Shown in pieces: positions 19,001 to 27,412 of a stretch of DNA of 64,000 nucleotides. The notes under the pieces were generated by a model that was given only the letters and a program-made list of their open reading frames with translations, made no database searches and was not told the DNA's origin. The translations under genes were made by a program, and so were the position numbers. Source of the DNA: Paenibacillus glycanilyticus NBRC 16618 (GTDB taxonomy: Bacteria > Bacillota > Bacilli > Paenibacillales > Paenibacillaceae); assembly GCF_004000805.1 (NCBI RefSeq), contig NZ_BILY01000026.1, forward strand, positions 1 through 64,000. Reading direction: 5' to 3'. Positions within the stretch are counted from its first letter, which is position 1, and each line of letters opens with the position of its first letter.

Positions 19001-19258
19001 TTGTATCTCAGTACGGATGCGAATCCTGCCAACAAAGCGCAGATCGGGGAAGTTGTCGATTGGGTATATCCGCTGAACTTCACTCAAAACACGGGCCAGC
19101 AATCCGGACAGATTACGTTAACGGCCGGCCAGCGTTACTATGTTGAAGTCCTGCATAAGGAAGAAGGAGGAGACGATCATGTCGCGGTAGGCTGGAAGAC
19201 GCCGGGCAGCTCTTCTTATACCGTAATCGACGGGGCCAACCTTGCCCCAATTCAATAA
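16058..19258 (+). CDS. Secreted modular parallel-beta-helix protein with PKD, FN3 and PA14 domains
   Basis: 1066 aa, exported: signal peptide to about residue 38 (MPAYA cleavage). Residues ~40-465 form a right-handed beta-helix of the pectate-lyase/GH28-related kind, opening with VASYGANGTDTGDDSAAIQAAV and rich in N-N-x-I/V coils. A PKD domain follows (~468-552), then FN3 (~552-648), a cysteine-containing module (~648-710, CAGENNMCSFTGTKEVRYGA... NIFGDPAPGQYKTC) often attached to carbohydrate-active proteins, two more FN3 domains (~716-805, ~811-900) that are near copies, and a C-terminal PA14 domain (~910-1066). Probably attacks or binds plant or microbial polysaccharide; the exact lyase or hydrolase activity cannot be read. 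Adjacent to a sugar-uptake operon. Confidence 0.85.
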   Translation: MRLAKSIRTSRTDKKIASLLCATALLLPVIPAMPAYAATLNVASYGANGTDTGDDSAAIQAAVNAAVSGDTVFIPDGTYYLGTAVSGKSGVKITGQSRDNTIIKYNSTSANTFFSLYNLSGAEVSSMTLDAGSSAVPQSAVVSENGSGNKMLNLKVKDFGMSSGFGPFALYGVNTDNLTIADSVVTNIGVNSDWGGGVRVGWGSDHALVENNYVAETGRGGIFINDDSPYAIVRGNTVAGTGKKMEGLGIELHTNVDYSLVENNTVDHWISTVRSAYIAVRNNYVGSSTTVGNMGLEVMVDHGVTSGNMVDGGQQVGIQQSPGTGYQLWNYNTVQNMVMWGMQLQGEGTGQTEQYQYFYKNTFKDGAAGNPKAAYPGYDGNAVRIHGNTKNVTFDSNTITNNGRKAIEITTAGGTDRLSFINNIITNNAGPSIDQYPSSAADLEWSNNTVSGNGNNTQLTSRGFSDPKPVANFTAPLTVQLGQSVTFTNTSTDNGTIVENLWDLGEGLPVTTVSPTYTYQKPGTYQVILGVWDNGGRASVKEQSVTVIAGPPDTTAPTTPTNLTSPSKTDTSVTLTWTASTDNIGIAGYDVYKDGVLAGSTVGPTTTSFTVNGLTSNTAYSFAVKAKDASGNTSGLSSAISVTTSSIPTPVWVACAGENNMCSFTGTKEVRYGAAGLYNYGTYTNGVMCANNIFGDPAPGQYKTCDVNMAAGGGGSDTQAPTAPTGLSTPSKTSSSVNLTWSASTDNVGVTGYDIYNGSTLAGSTTGATSFNVTSLSPSTTYSFTVKAKDAAGNVSAASTPLSITTNAPAGDTQAPTAPTGLTSPSKTSTSISLSWSASTDNVGVTGYEVYNGATLAGTTTGATSLNVTGLSPSSTYSFTVKAKDAAGNVSAASAALNVTTNSSGGQTPTGSITREYWTNITGSTIASIPTGTAPTGTSSLTSFQAPSNWGDNYGTRIRGYIVPSVTGIYQFSIAGDNNSVLYLSTDANPANKAQIGEVVDWVYPLNFTQNTGQQSGQITLTAGQRYYVEVLHKEEGGDDHVAVGWKTPGSSSYTVIDGANLAPIQ
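18205..18762 (+). repeat. Tandem FN3 repeats within the beta-helix protein
   Basis: Two ~95-residue FN3 domains in tandem share long identical stretches (DTQAPTAPTGL, WSASTDNVGVTGY, TFTVKAKDAAGNVSAAS-like). Nucleotide similarity is high, consistent with recent duplication. A more diverged third copy lies at about 17714-18000. Confidence 0.8.
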
Positions 19259-19270
19259 CGGAATCCTACA

Positions 19271-19314
19271 AAGAACCGCAAGCAGCGCTATGGCTGCTTG
19301 CGGTTCTTCTTTTT
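19271..19314 (+). terminator. Terminator after beta-helix protein
   Basis: Fifteen-pair stem AAGAACCGCAAGCAG / CTGCTTGCGGTTCTT followed by CTTTTT. Confidence 0.88.
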
Positions 19315-19455
19315 CCACCGGATTAATCGTCAAATCAAAGGACGCATATGCAAATACGAATAGATTCTTCAATGTTACGATAAACGAAAGGTCTGCTTAT
19401 GCCCGGGAAAATGAAGTGCGGGGAAACGATTTTTATAGGATAATAGAGAAAGAGC

Positions 19456-19470
19456 GTGTAAGCGCTGCCA
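19456..19470 (+). promoter_or_regulatory. cre-like site in AraC regulator leader
   Basis: GTGTAAGCGCTGCCA matches the CcpA consensus WTGNAANCGNWNNCW at all but the first base. It lies 24 bases upstream of the regulator's ATG, where binding would block transcription. Confidence 0.45.
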
Positions 19471-19493
19471 GCATATCAGGGAGGGGGTGGCGA

Positions 19494-21791
19494 ATGAAAA
19501 AGTTTAACAGCGTTTTTAGGAGATTCCTCGTATCGTACATCGTTATTCTGATTATTCCGAGCATCGCCGGCTTCCTATCCTATCACACTTCCATCTCGGT
19601 CACGGAGAAGCTGTCCATTGAGAACAGCGTCATGCAGCTGCAGAAGAGCAAAGAGCTGCTGGAGCGAAGAATGGCAGAGGTTGAAGGATTTACGAGACAG
19701 CTTGCCATCAATCCGGATATAAATGTACTGATGAACGAGAAGAGCTCCGGAGAGCAGACGAATGTGTACGGCATCTGGCGGATCTTGCGCAGCGTGCTGA
19801 CGTTTGGACAGACCAATGATTTTCTGCAGCAATTTTATATTTATCTGGGAAATTACAACGTCATTCTGACGCCAGGCTCCGCTTACGTTAGACCCGAGCA
19901 TTTCTATGAAAGCTTCCGCTACGAAGACCAGTCATTGGCGGAATGGAGACAGTCCATTCTCGGACAGACGCACCGGAGCGAAATTATGCCGCTGCGCCAA
20001 TACAACAATAGGGGAACCATTACTTCGGTCGTCACCTATATGCAGTCTTTGCCGCTGGACAGCTTCAGCGGTTCGTCTCCCGCCATAGTGGTTGTTACGA
20101 TCGACGAGAAGACGATTACCAATCTATTAACGGGCATCACGGACAAATACGGCGGCTGGACGCAAATTAGCGATGCCAGCGGCCGAACCATTGCTTCGCT
20201 CGGGACCGGCGTGCCCGACATGCAGGCGTTAGCCAAGGATGCGAGCTTTGACGCGGATAAAACCAGCCAGTTCTACAAGGACGATCTAGTCATCACGATT
20301 CATTCCAATACGAACGGCTGGGTATACCGCTCCGGCATACCGAGACATGCTTTGCTTGAGTATGCGAACCAGATCAAATTCATTACCTGGACGATTACAG
20401 GCATTGCCATCGCCGTTGGTCTATTCGTTGGTTTGATGCTGGCTTACCGCAACAGCATGCCAATCCATAAGCTGGTGTCTGTCGTTAAGGAACAGTTCGG
20501 AAAAGACGACACGACGGAAAGAAACGAATACGACTTCCTGCACGGGAACATCGCGGAGATGATCCGCAGCAGCAATCAGCTGGAATCCGAGCTGCGAAGG
20601 CAGCTTCCGCTCATTCGGGATGCTTTCCTGAAACGGCTTCTTTCCGGAGAACTGCAGACGCGAGAAGAAATATTCGCGGCCGCTTCTCAAGCGAATACGG
20701 GCATTTACGGGAATTCCGGATTCGTATGCATTTTACAGGTGCAAGGCTATACGGGCATGGACAGCGTGGAGGTGCTGAATGAGCTTCATGCCGCAAGGCT
20801 GCTGCTGAAGCAGGCACTCCTCGACATCGCAGGTTTTACGTTGACCACCGATTGGGGCTCCGACCGGATTGTTATCGTATTCGCGTCGAAGGAAGCGGAA
20901 ACCGGCAATACGATAGGAAGGGACGAGATTGCCAGTCTGCTCGATCAGCTGTCCAAGCATGCGTTCGCCGAATACCGGATTACGTTTATCGCGGCGCTTG
21001 GCGAAGCGTTCGCATCGGAGACGGAAGTCAGCGTCTCCTATGAGCAGGCGAAGCAGACCATGGATCAAGCGCTTCATGCCGACCGCAAAGGGATCGTCTG
21101 GTTTGAGGAAACCAGGCTCGAGAGCGCAACCTATTACTATCCGCTTGAGATGGAGCTGCGTTTGATCGGTACGATCCGGGCAGGAGAAACGGAGGAAACA
21201 AGCCGAATCGTCCGTACGGTAATGTCGCTCAACACCGAGCAGCGCGAGCTGTCCGTAGAGATGTGGCAGCAGCTGGCGGGCGAATTAAAGGGGACTTTGC
21301 TGAAGCTGCTCGATCAGAAGTCCTTTATGGAATCCGGCATGTTCGAACAACTGAAAGACCGGATCATTGCGCTGCACGCTACCGATAAACGATCCTTCCA
21401 GGCTGAAATCGAAGAAATTACGGGCGTAATGTGCTCGATCGTCGTCAGCCGCAAGAATGACGGACATACAAGGATTATTGAAGCAATAAAAACGTATATT
21501 TCCGGTCATTTCTCGGATTCCGACCTGACCTTGTACCGGGTAGCCGAAGCCGTGGAGCGACCGGAAAAATATATTTCCCAGCTCTTCAAAGAAGTAACGG
21601 GCTCGAACCTGTCCGATTATCTGGAGCAGGTACGGATGGAGAACGCGATCGCGCTGCTCCGCGAAAACCGGTATACGGTTGACGAAATATCATCCCGTGT
21701 CGGCTACAACAGCTCTCATTCGTTCCGTCGGGCTTTCAAACGCGTAACCGGTGTTTCGCCAAGCTCTTACAGGCAAACGGTGGAAGGGTGA
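19494..21791 (+). CDS. AraC-family regulator with extracytoplasmic sensor (YesN/Cache type)
   Basis: About 765 aa. Two membrane segments (~residues 10-30 and ~290-312) bracket an extracytoplasmic sensor region of ~260 residues, followed by a central region and a C-terminal AraC double helix-turn-helix (TLYRVAEAVERPEKYISQLFKEVTG and VDEISSRVGYNSSHSFRRAFKRVTG). It starts at ATG 19494 behind GAGGGGGTGG. Its stop overlaps the next gene's region, so it heads the transport operon and probably activates it when an extracellular sugar is sensed. Confidence 0.88.
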   Translation: MKKFNSVFRRFLVSYIVILIIPSIAGFLSYHTSISVTEKLSIENSVMQLQKSKELLERRMAEVEGFTRQLAINPDINVLMNEKSSGEQTNVYGIWRILRSVLTFGQTNDFLQQFYIYLGNYNVILTPGSAYVRPEHFYESFRYEDQSLAEWRQSILGQTHRSEIMPLRQYNNRGTITSVVTYMQSLPLDSFSGSSPAIVVVTIDEKTITNLLTGITDKYGGWTQISDASGRTIASLGTGVPDMQALAKDASFDADKTSQFYKDDLVITIHSNTNGWVYRSGIPRHALLEYANQIKFITWTITGIAIAVGLFVGLMLAYRNSMPIHKLVSVVKEQFGKDDTTERNEYDFLHGNIAEMIRSSNQLESELRRQLPLIRDAFLKRLLSGELQTREEIFAAASQANTGIYGNSGFVCILQVQGYTGMDSVEVLNELHAARLLLKQALLDIAGFTLTTDWGSDRIVIVFASKEAETGNTIGRDEIASLLDQLSKHAFAEYRITFIAALGEAFASETEVSVSYEQAKQTMDQALHADRKGIVWFEETRLESATYYYPLEMELRLIGTIRAGETEETSRIVRTVMSLNTEQRELSVEMWQQLAGELKGTLLKLLDQKSFMESGMFEQLKDRIIALHATDKRSFQAEIEEITGVMCSIVVSRKNDGHTRIIEAIKTYISGHFSDSDLTLYRVAEAVERPEKYISQLFKEVTGSNLSDYLEQVRMENAIALLRENRYTVDEISSRVGYNSSHSFRRAFKRVTGVSPSSYRQTVEG

Positions 21792-21805
21792 AGGGAGGAA
21801 ATGCG

Positions 21806-23455
21806 TTGAACAAGCTTATTCGTATAGCATGCACCGTTCTCTGCGTTTGCTCGGTTCTCCTGGCGCTCTCCTCTTGCAATACGGCGGAGCAGCATGGTGC
21901 CGAAACGAATAAACCGCTTCGGATCAGCGTCTTTGCGCAGCAAGACGCCGGCCAGAACCTGAAGACTAACGAATTCTCGAGATTATTGGAACAGAAGTTT
22001 AACGTAACCTTCGACTGGCAGACGATTCCGTACGAAGGAGCCAAGGAGAAACGGCAAATCTCGCTGGCTAACGGTCATTATCCCGACGCTTATATTCTGA
22101 CCAGCTACATTGACCAGTTCTCGCAAGCGGACGTCATCCGCTACGGCAAGCAAGGAATCTTTTATCCGTTAAACGATCTTATAGAACAGTATGCGCCTCA
22201 TATTAAGGCGGCTTTTGAACAAGAGCCCGGGCTGCGCGCGCTTAATACGGCCCCGGACGGCAACATTTACGGTCTTGGCGCCTATAGCGATTGCTTCCAT
22301 TGCTCGTATCCGTACAAGCTTTGGATAAACGTTAAGTGGCTCAAAAAGCTTGGACTGGAAATGCCGGCAACAACGGAGCAGCTGCGCGAGGTGCTTCTGG
22401 CATTCAAGGATGGCGATCCGAACGGCAACGGCTTGCCGGATGAAATACCGCTCAGCGGTTCTACCGAGGAGTTTGGCGTACGCGTGCTTCCTTATTTAAT
22501 GAACGGATTCGTGTACGATGACGACCGGACCTATTTGAACGTGGCTAACGGAAAAGTCAGTCTGGCGGCAGTCAAGCCCGAATGGCAGGAAGGATTGAGG
22601 TACGTCAAGTCCTTGTATGATCAAGGGCTTATCGACGTAGGCGCTTTTACGCAAAATTCCGACGCGTTCTACAAGCTTGGCGAGAATGCCGAAGCTCAGA
22701 TATTGGGGGCGGGTACGGCCATGCACCCGGCGATATTCGTAAATACCGGGCCTGGCAACAAGAGAGGGAGCGATTACGTGCCGGTTCCGCCTATAAGTGG
22801 ACCGCATGCCTCCTACGCGGTATATTATCCGTCCGGCATCATGCCGGGCGCCAAATTCGTCATTACGGACAAAGCTAGTCCCGAGGCGCGAATCGCGCTC
22901 ATCCGCATGGCCGATTATCTCTTCACGCCGGAAGGTCAGGCGAATGCGGAGATTGGCAAGGAAGGCGTGGACTGGAGGAAGCCCGTGCAAGGGGAGCAAG
23001 CGCTCGATCCGGATATCCCGGCAGCGTTCGCCAGCATTGCGCCCAAAGAAGGGGATCCTCCGCATAATACGAGATGGAGCGGGATGGGGCATTTCTATAT
23101 GCCGAAATCCTACCGGAACAGCTGGGTTCAGGACATGGATATTTACGCTCCCGGCGGTTATGAGAGAAGGCTGTTTCAAGCGACGAAATTATACGAAGGG
23201 CATGAACCGGAGGAATACTTTCCGATGTGGTCCGTATGGCTTGATCCCGAAAGCGCGGATGAAGCAAGTCTCTTGCAGTCCAATCTTAAAAACGAGATCG
23301 ATGAGAGCGCCATGGAGTTCATTACCGGCCAGATGGATCTGGATAAGGATTGGACTTCCTATGTAACCCGATTGGAATCACTTGGATCCGACCGCTATAT
23401 CGAGATCATGCAGCAAGCGTACGATACATGGCTGCAGGAAAAAAATACAAAATAA
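21806..23455 (+). CDS. Sugar ABC transporter solute-binding lipoprotein (LplA type), copy 1
   Basis: About 549 aa. Lipoprotein signal ending in LSSC; family-1 extracellular binding protein of the large LplA/YtcQ kind. Contains a calcium-loop-like DPNGNGLPDE and the shared CFHCSYP and LSGSTEEFGV stretches also seen in copy 2. TTG at 21806 follows GGGAGG by seven to eight bases; an in-frame GTG at 21788 overlaps the regulator's stop and precedes the ribosome site. Ends at a strong terminator, so it may be expressed separately from the permeases. Confidence 0.88.
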   Translation: MNKLIRIACTVLCVCSVLLALSSCNTAEQHGAETNKPLRISVFAQQDAGQNLKTNEFSRLLEQKFNVTFDWQTIPYEGAKEKRQISLANGHYPDAYILTSYIDQFSQADVIRYGKQGIFYPLNDLIEQYAPHIKAAFEQEPGLRALNTAPDGNIYGLGAYSDCFHCSYPYKLWINVKWLKKLGLEMPATTEQLREVLLAFKDGDPNGNGLPDEIPLSGSTEEFGVRVLPYLMNGFVYDDDRTYLNVANGKVSLAAVKPEWQEGLRYVKSLYDQGLIDVGAFTQNSDAFYKLGENAEAQILGAGTAMHPAIFVNTGPGNKRGSDYVPVPPISGPHASYAVYYPSGIMPGAKFVITDKASPEARIALIRMADYLFTPEGQANAEIGKEGVDWRKPVQGEQALDPDIPAAFASIAPKEGDPPHNTRWSGMGHFYMPKSYRNSWVQDMDIYAPGGYERRLFQATKLYEGHEPEEYFPMWSVWLDPESADEASLLQSNLKNEIDESAMEFITGQMDLDKDWTSYVTRLESLGSDRYIEIMQQAYDTWLQEKNTK

Positions 23456-23461
23456 AGCTTT

Positions 23462-23494
23462 AGGCCGGCCGCGGCGCACGCGGCCGGCCTTTTT
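23462..23494 (+). terminator. Terminator after solute-binding protein 1
   Basis: Twelve-pair GC-rich stem AGGCCGGCCGCG / CGCGGCCGGCCT followed by TTTT. Confidence 0.9.
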
Positions 23495-23499
23495 GATGT

Positions 23500-23592
23500 A
23501 ATTGTACGGTGCCGCAAGGCCTAAATGGCCGTACCACGCGGAATTGTCCCTCGATTTTCGGGAGATTTGTACGCTGAATGACGCAATTGTAC
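23500..23592 (+). promoter_or_regulatory. Repeated AATTGTAC motif upstream of the permease genes
   Basis: AATTGTAC occurs at 23500-23507 and 23585-23592, with variants AATTGTCC at 23542-23549 and ATTTGTAC at 23565-23572. The last two copies are 20 bases apart, two helical turns, as expected for AraC-family direct-repeat sites. The same octamer with the same 20-base pitch is found before the alpha-galactosidase gene (53663-53691). Binding by the AraC protein at 19494 is inference. Confidence 0.5.
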
Positions 23593-23631
23593 CTATTCCG
23601 GCACCCTTGAAATCCCCTATGATCAAACCTG

Positions 23632-23646
23632 TAGAAAGCGCTGTCA
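23632..23646 (+). promoter_or_regulatory. cre-like site upstream of permease 1
   Basis: TAGAAAGCGCTGTCA differs from the CcpA consensus WTGNAANCGNWNNCW only at position 2. Its core AGAAAGCGCTGTC is repeated, inverted, upstream of the GH27 gene. A weak TTGAAA-17-TGTAGA promoter (23607-23635) overlaps it. Confidence 0.5.
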
Positions 23647-23689
23647 TCCATCAAGACGCGGTTTACTCAATTTAATAGGGGGGATTCGT

Positions 23690-24613
23690 TTGGAAGCCGC
23701 CGGCAAACGTCTCAGCGCAAGAAAGAGCTTCGCTAGACACTGGCAATTGTATCTTATCGTAGCACCGCCGCTGTTGTTCTTTATCATTTTCAAATACTAC
23801 CCGATGCTGAACGCGGTGCTGGCCTTCAAAGACTATTACGTCACGAAAGGCATATGGGGAAGCCCTTGGGTCGGATTCCACAACTTCAGGTTGTTTTTCG
23901 AGAATCCGATATTCGGCTCGCTTGTGAAAAACACGCTGATGCTCAGCTTCTATCTGCTGCTTGCCGGATTCCCGATTCCGATTCTGCTCGCATTGATGCT
24001 GAACGAAGTGCGAGCCCAGAAATTCAAACGGTTCGTGCAGCTCGTGACCTTCGCGCCTTACTTTATCTCCACGGTTGTTATGGTGTCGATTATCATGCTG
24101 TTCCTGGCGCCAAGGCTTGGTTTCGTAAATGTGCTTATGAATCATCTGGGGATGGAATCGGTCAATTTTCTCGGTAATCCCGGCATGTTCTCGTCGATCT
24201 ATGTCTGGTCCGACATTTGGCAGACGGCCGGCTATTCCGCCGTCATTTATTTGGCCGCATTATCGGGTATCGACCCAACCCTGTACGAAGCCGCAAGAGT
24301 GGATGGCGCTTCGCGTTACCAGAAGATTTGGAACGTTGATCTGCCCGGTATTCTGCCAACGATCTCCATCATTCTCATTCTGAACGTCGGGAACGTTATG
24401 GCGATTGGCTTCGAGAAAGTGTACTTGCTCCAGAACAAGCTGAATATCGCCAACTCGGAGATTATCGCTACTTACGTGTATAAGATCGGCTTGCTGAACG
24501 CGAATTACAGCTTCGCAACGGCTGTCGGCTTGTTCAACTCGGTTATCAATCTTGTTCTCCTATTTACGGTTAACGCACTGGCACGACGGTTTTTGAAATC
24601 CAGCATCTGGTAA
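23690..24613 (+). CDS. Sugar ABC transporter permease (LplB type)
   Basis: 307 aa, six membrane segments, with the EAA loop EAARVDGASRYQKIWNVDLPGILPT. The N-terminal region ILLFKYYPMLNAVLAFKDY-type sequence is typical of the LplB/YteP group. Starts at TTG 23690 behind GGGGGG. First of a permease pair; no ATPase gene in the operon, so a shared MsmX-type ATPase is expected. Confidence 0.92.
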   Translation: MEAAGKRLSARKSFARHWQLYLIVAPPLLFFIIFKYYPMLNAVLAFKDYYVTKGIWGSPWVGFHNFRLFFENPIFGSLVKNTLMLSFYLLLAGFPIPILLALMLNEVRAQKFKRFVQLVTFAPYFISTVVMVSIIMLFLAPRLGFVNVLMNHLGMESVNFLGNPGMFSSIYVWSDIWQTAGYSAVIYLAALSGIDPTLYEAARVDGASRYQKIWNVDLPGILPTISIILILNVGNVMAIGFEKVYLLQNKLNIANSEIIATYVYKIGLLNANYSFATAVGLFNSVINLVLLFTVNALARRFLKSSIW

Positions 24614-24628
24614 TGAAGAGGTGTTTGC

Positions 24629-25537
24629 ATGGCTAATGTAGCGAAGGTAAGGAATAAAATCAGAGAATCATCGGGCGATAAAGTATTTCTCATCACCATT
24701 TATATCATTCTTGCGCTTGTGCTTGTCGCCGTACTCTATCCGCTTATCTATATTTTGAGCAGCTCATTCAGCAGTCCGTCCGCCGTTTCGGCAGGCAAGG
24801 TCTGGTTGTGGCCGGTTGACGTCTCGCTGAAGGGATACGAAGCATTATTCAAAAACTCGCAGGTGTTGACGGGTTACGGCAACTCGCTGCTGTATACGGT
24901 ATCGGGCACGCTCGTCAGCGTCACGTTGACCATTATGCTGGCGTATCCGCTGTCGCGGTCAACCTTCTTCGGAAGAAACGCCATTATGATGATTATCACG
25001 TTTACGATGCTGTTCAGCGGCGGCTTGATTCCAACCTACATGGTTGTGAAGAGCCTGGGCCTCATCGATACAAGATGGGCGCTCATTATCCCGAATGCGG
25101 TCTGGGTGTGGCAGGTTATTATCGCAAGGTCGTTCTTCCAGCAATCGATTCCGTCCGAGCTTGTTGAGGCAAGCGAAATCGACGGCTGCAGCGATCTGCG
25201 CTTCATGCGCAGCGTCGTGTTGTCGCTGTCCAAGCCGATTATCGCCGTACTTATCATCATGTATGCGGTAGGGCAGTGGAACGCCTACTTCGATGCCTTG
25301 ATTTATTTGAAATCGGACACCAAGTATCCGCTGCAGCTTATTTTGCGCAGCATCATTATCCAGAATAACAGCGGCAGCGCCAATATGGACGCCTTGAAGC
25401 AGGTTGAGCGCCAGCAGCTGGCGGAGCTTCTCAAATACTCTTTGATTGTGGTGGCAACGCTTCCCGTGCTCATTATCTACCCGTTCGTGCAGCGGTATTT
25501 CGTGCAAGGGATGCTTGTTGGTTCCGTCAAGGGGTAA
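24629..25537 (+). CDS. Sugar ABC transporter permease (LplC type)
   Basis: 302 aa, six membrane segments, EAA loop ELVEASEIDGCSDLRFMRSVVLSLSKP. Partner of the preceding permease (15-base gap). C-terminus ends in FVQGMLVGSVKG, the usual end of the LplC/YtcP group. Confidence 0.92.
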   Translation: MANVAKVRNKIRESSGDKVFLITIYIILALVLVAVLYPLIYILSSSFSSPSAVSAGKVWLWPVDVSLKGYEALFKNSQVLTGYGNSLLYTVSGTLVSVTLTIMLAYPLSRSTFFGRNAIMMIITFTMLFSGGLIPTYMVVKSLGLIDTRWALIIPNAVWVWQVIIARSFFQQSIPSELVEASEIDGCSDLRFMRSVVLSLSKPIIAVLIIMYAVGQWNAYFDALIYLKSDTKYPLQLILRSIIIQNNSGSANMDALKQVERQQLAELLKYSLIVVATLPVLIIYPFVQRYFVQGMLVGSVKG

Positions 25538-25644
25538 TTCCGTGGACATGGAAAGGGGGAATGCCGTTCAAAGCGCAGCATGAAGCACATCTTCAATACA
25601 GCTAGCAAAACTTACCGGAATTCATTAAAAGGGAGCGATTGCAC

Positions 25645-27339
25645 GTGTTAAAACAGAGAATGGTCATTCTGCTCGTGACAGTCTTAATGGTCAGCTTGGT
25701 CGTATCGGCCTGCTCGAAAAACAATGCAGGCAGCAATGCGCCAGCCAGCAACAAACCCGCTAACAGCGCTTCAACAAACACCGAAACCGAAAAACCAGCC
25801 GCACCGGTAGATATTAAGCTGTTCGCGGTACAAGAGCCTAACATCGACCTGGCAACGAACAAATTTACGAAATTCGTAGAAGAGAAATTCAACATCAAGT
25901 TTAATTTTGAAGCTATCCCATCGGACGGCGCCAAGGAAAAACGCCAAATTTCCCTGGCGAGCGGCGATTTCCCGGATGCCTACATGCTGACAGCCTACAT
26001 CGATCAGTTCTCGCAAGCGGACCTGATCAAATACGGCAAGCAAGGCGTACTTATCCCGCTGAACGACTTGATCGATAAATACGCGCCAAACATCAAGCAA
26101 GCCCTTGAAACCAACGCGGACTTCAAAGCGTTCAGCGTGGCGCCGGATGGCAACATTTACGGCCTTCCCGCTTACTCGCAATGCTTCCACTGTTCGTACC
26201 CGAACAAATTGTGGCTGAATACGGGCTGGCTGGAAAAGCTGAACCTGGAAATGCCGAAAACAACCGAGGATTTCAAAAAGGTACTCGAAGCGTTTAAAAA
26301 CCAGGATCCTAACGGCAACGGCAAAAAAGACGAGGTTCCTCTGAGCGGTTCGACCGAAGAGTTCGGCGTTCACGTTGTTCCTTACCTGATGAATGCTTTC
26401 GTCTACGACGACGACCGCAACCATCTGATGCTGCAAGACGGCAAAGTTGGCTCGGCCGCTGTTACGGACGAATGGAAGCAAGGCCTGGCGTACATTAAAT
26501 CGTTGTATGACGAAGGCTTGATTGATCCGGGCGCGTTTACGCAAAATGCCGAAGCGTTCAAAAAAATCGGCGAAAACGGCGATGCTCAAATTCTTGGCGC
26601 CGGCGCCGGCATGCACCCTGCGATCTTCCTGAACATTGACCATGGCAACAAAAATTCGAAGGACTACAATCCGGTTCCTCCGCTTACCGGTCCTAACGGC
26701 GTATCGCTGGCAACGCATGACGGCGGCGGCGTATCTCCCGGAGCCAAGTTCGCGATCACGAGCAAAGCAAGCGAAGAAAAACAAATCGCACTCATCAAAC
26801 TGGTAGACTACATGTTTACGCCTGAAGGTCAAACGAACGGCGCATCCGGCATGAAAGGCATTGACTGGACAGATCCGAAGGAAGGCGATCTTGCGCTTGG
26901 AGAGAACGTCAAGCCGATGGTAGCGCCAATTCCTACGACGGAAGGCGAAGCACCGCGCAACGCTGGCTGGAGCGGCATGGCGCACTTCTATATGCCGAAA
27001 GAATACCGCGACAGCTGGGTACAAGGCTCGGACATCTATGATTCCGCGAACTACGAACGTCGTCTGTATCAAGCAACGCTGCTCTACCAAGGACATGAGC
27101 CGAAAGAATTGTTCCCGCTGTGGGCGATTTGGCTTGATCCTGCCGAAGTAGACGAAGCAACCATGCTTCAAACCAACATCAAAACTTACATTGACGAGAA
27201 CGAATTGCAATTCATTACCGGTCATAAGAGCCTTGACAAGGACTGGGACAGCTACTTGAAAGGCCTGAAAGATCTGAAGCTTGACCGTTACCTGGAAATT
27301 TTGCAGAAAGCATACGACGCCTCGACTTTCAAAAAATAA
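25645..27339 (+). CDS. Sugar ABC transporter solute-binding lipoprotein, copy 2
   Basis: About 564 aa, lipobox SAC after a short signal peptide and a Ser/Asn/Ala-rich linker. Clear paralogue of the protein at 21806, sharing CFHCSYP, DPNGNGKKDE, LSGSTEEFGV and TFTPEGQ-like stretches throughout. GTG at 25645 is nine bases after GGGAG; TTG 25639 is too close. Codon choice is much more uniform than in copy 1 (a 528-codon antisense frame is free of stops), as in highly expressed genes. Probably the main binding protein for the two permeases. Confidence 0.9.
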   Translation: MLKQRMVILLVTVLMVSLVVSACSKNNAGSNAPASNKPANSASTNTETEKPAAPVDIKLFAVQEPNIDLATNKFTKFVEEKFNIKFNFEAIPSDGAKEKRQISLASGDFPDAYMLTAYIDQFSQADLIKYGKQGVLIPLNDLIDKYAPNIKQALETNADFKAFSVAPDGNIYGLPAYSQCFHCSYPNKLWLNTGWLEKLNLEMPKTTEDFKKVLEAFKNQDPNGNGKKDEVPLSGSTEEFGVHVVPYLMNAFVYDDDRNHLMLQDGKVGSAAVTDEWKQGLAYIKSLYDEGLIDPGAFTQNAEAFKKIGENGDAQILGAGAGMHPAIFLNIDHGNKNSKDYNPVPPLTGPNGVSLATHDGGGVSPGAKFAITSKASEEKQIALIKLVDYMFTPEGQTNGASGMKGIDWTDPKEGDLALGENVKPMVAPIPTTEGEAPRNAGWSGMAHFYMPKEYRDSWVQGSDIYDSANYERRLYQATLLYQGHEPKELFPLWAIWLDPAEVDEATMLQTNIKTYIDENELQFITGHKSLDKDWDSYLKGLKDLKLDRYLEILQKAYDASTFKK

Positions 27340-27355
27340 GAGGTATAGGCGAAGC

Positions 27356-27398
27356 AAGAGCGTTCTCTCCGCGATTTGGCGGATAGAACGCTCTTTTT
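27356..27398. terminator. Bidirectional terminator
   Basis: Eleven-pair stem AAGAGCGTTCT / AGAACGCTCTT with an inner TCCGC/GCGGA pair, followed by TTTTT; separates the sugar operon from the convergent germination operon. Confidence 0.85.
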
Positions 27399-27412
27399 AA
27401 ACTTCACTCTGT

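Noticed and set aside
25771..27357. A 528-codon open frame on the minus strand inside solute-binding protein 2
   Set aside because: It is fully antisense to a clear gene, has no ribosome site, and the translation is rich in Arg/Val/Phe with no recognisable domain. It is a by-product of the strong codon bias of the sense gene.
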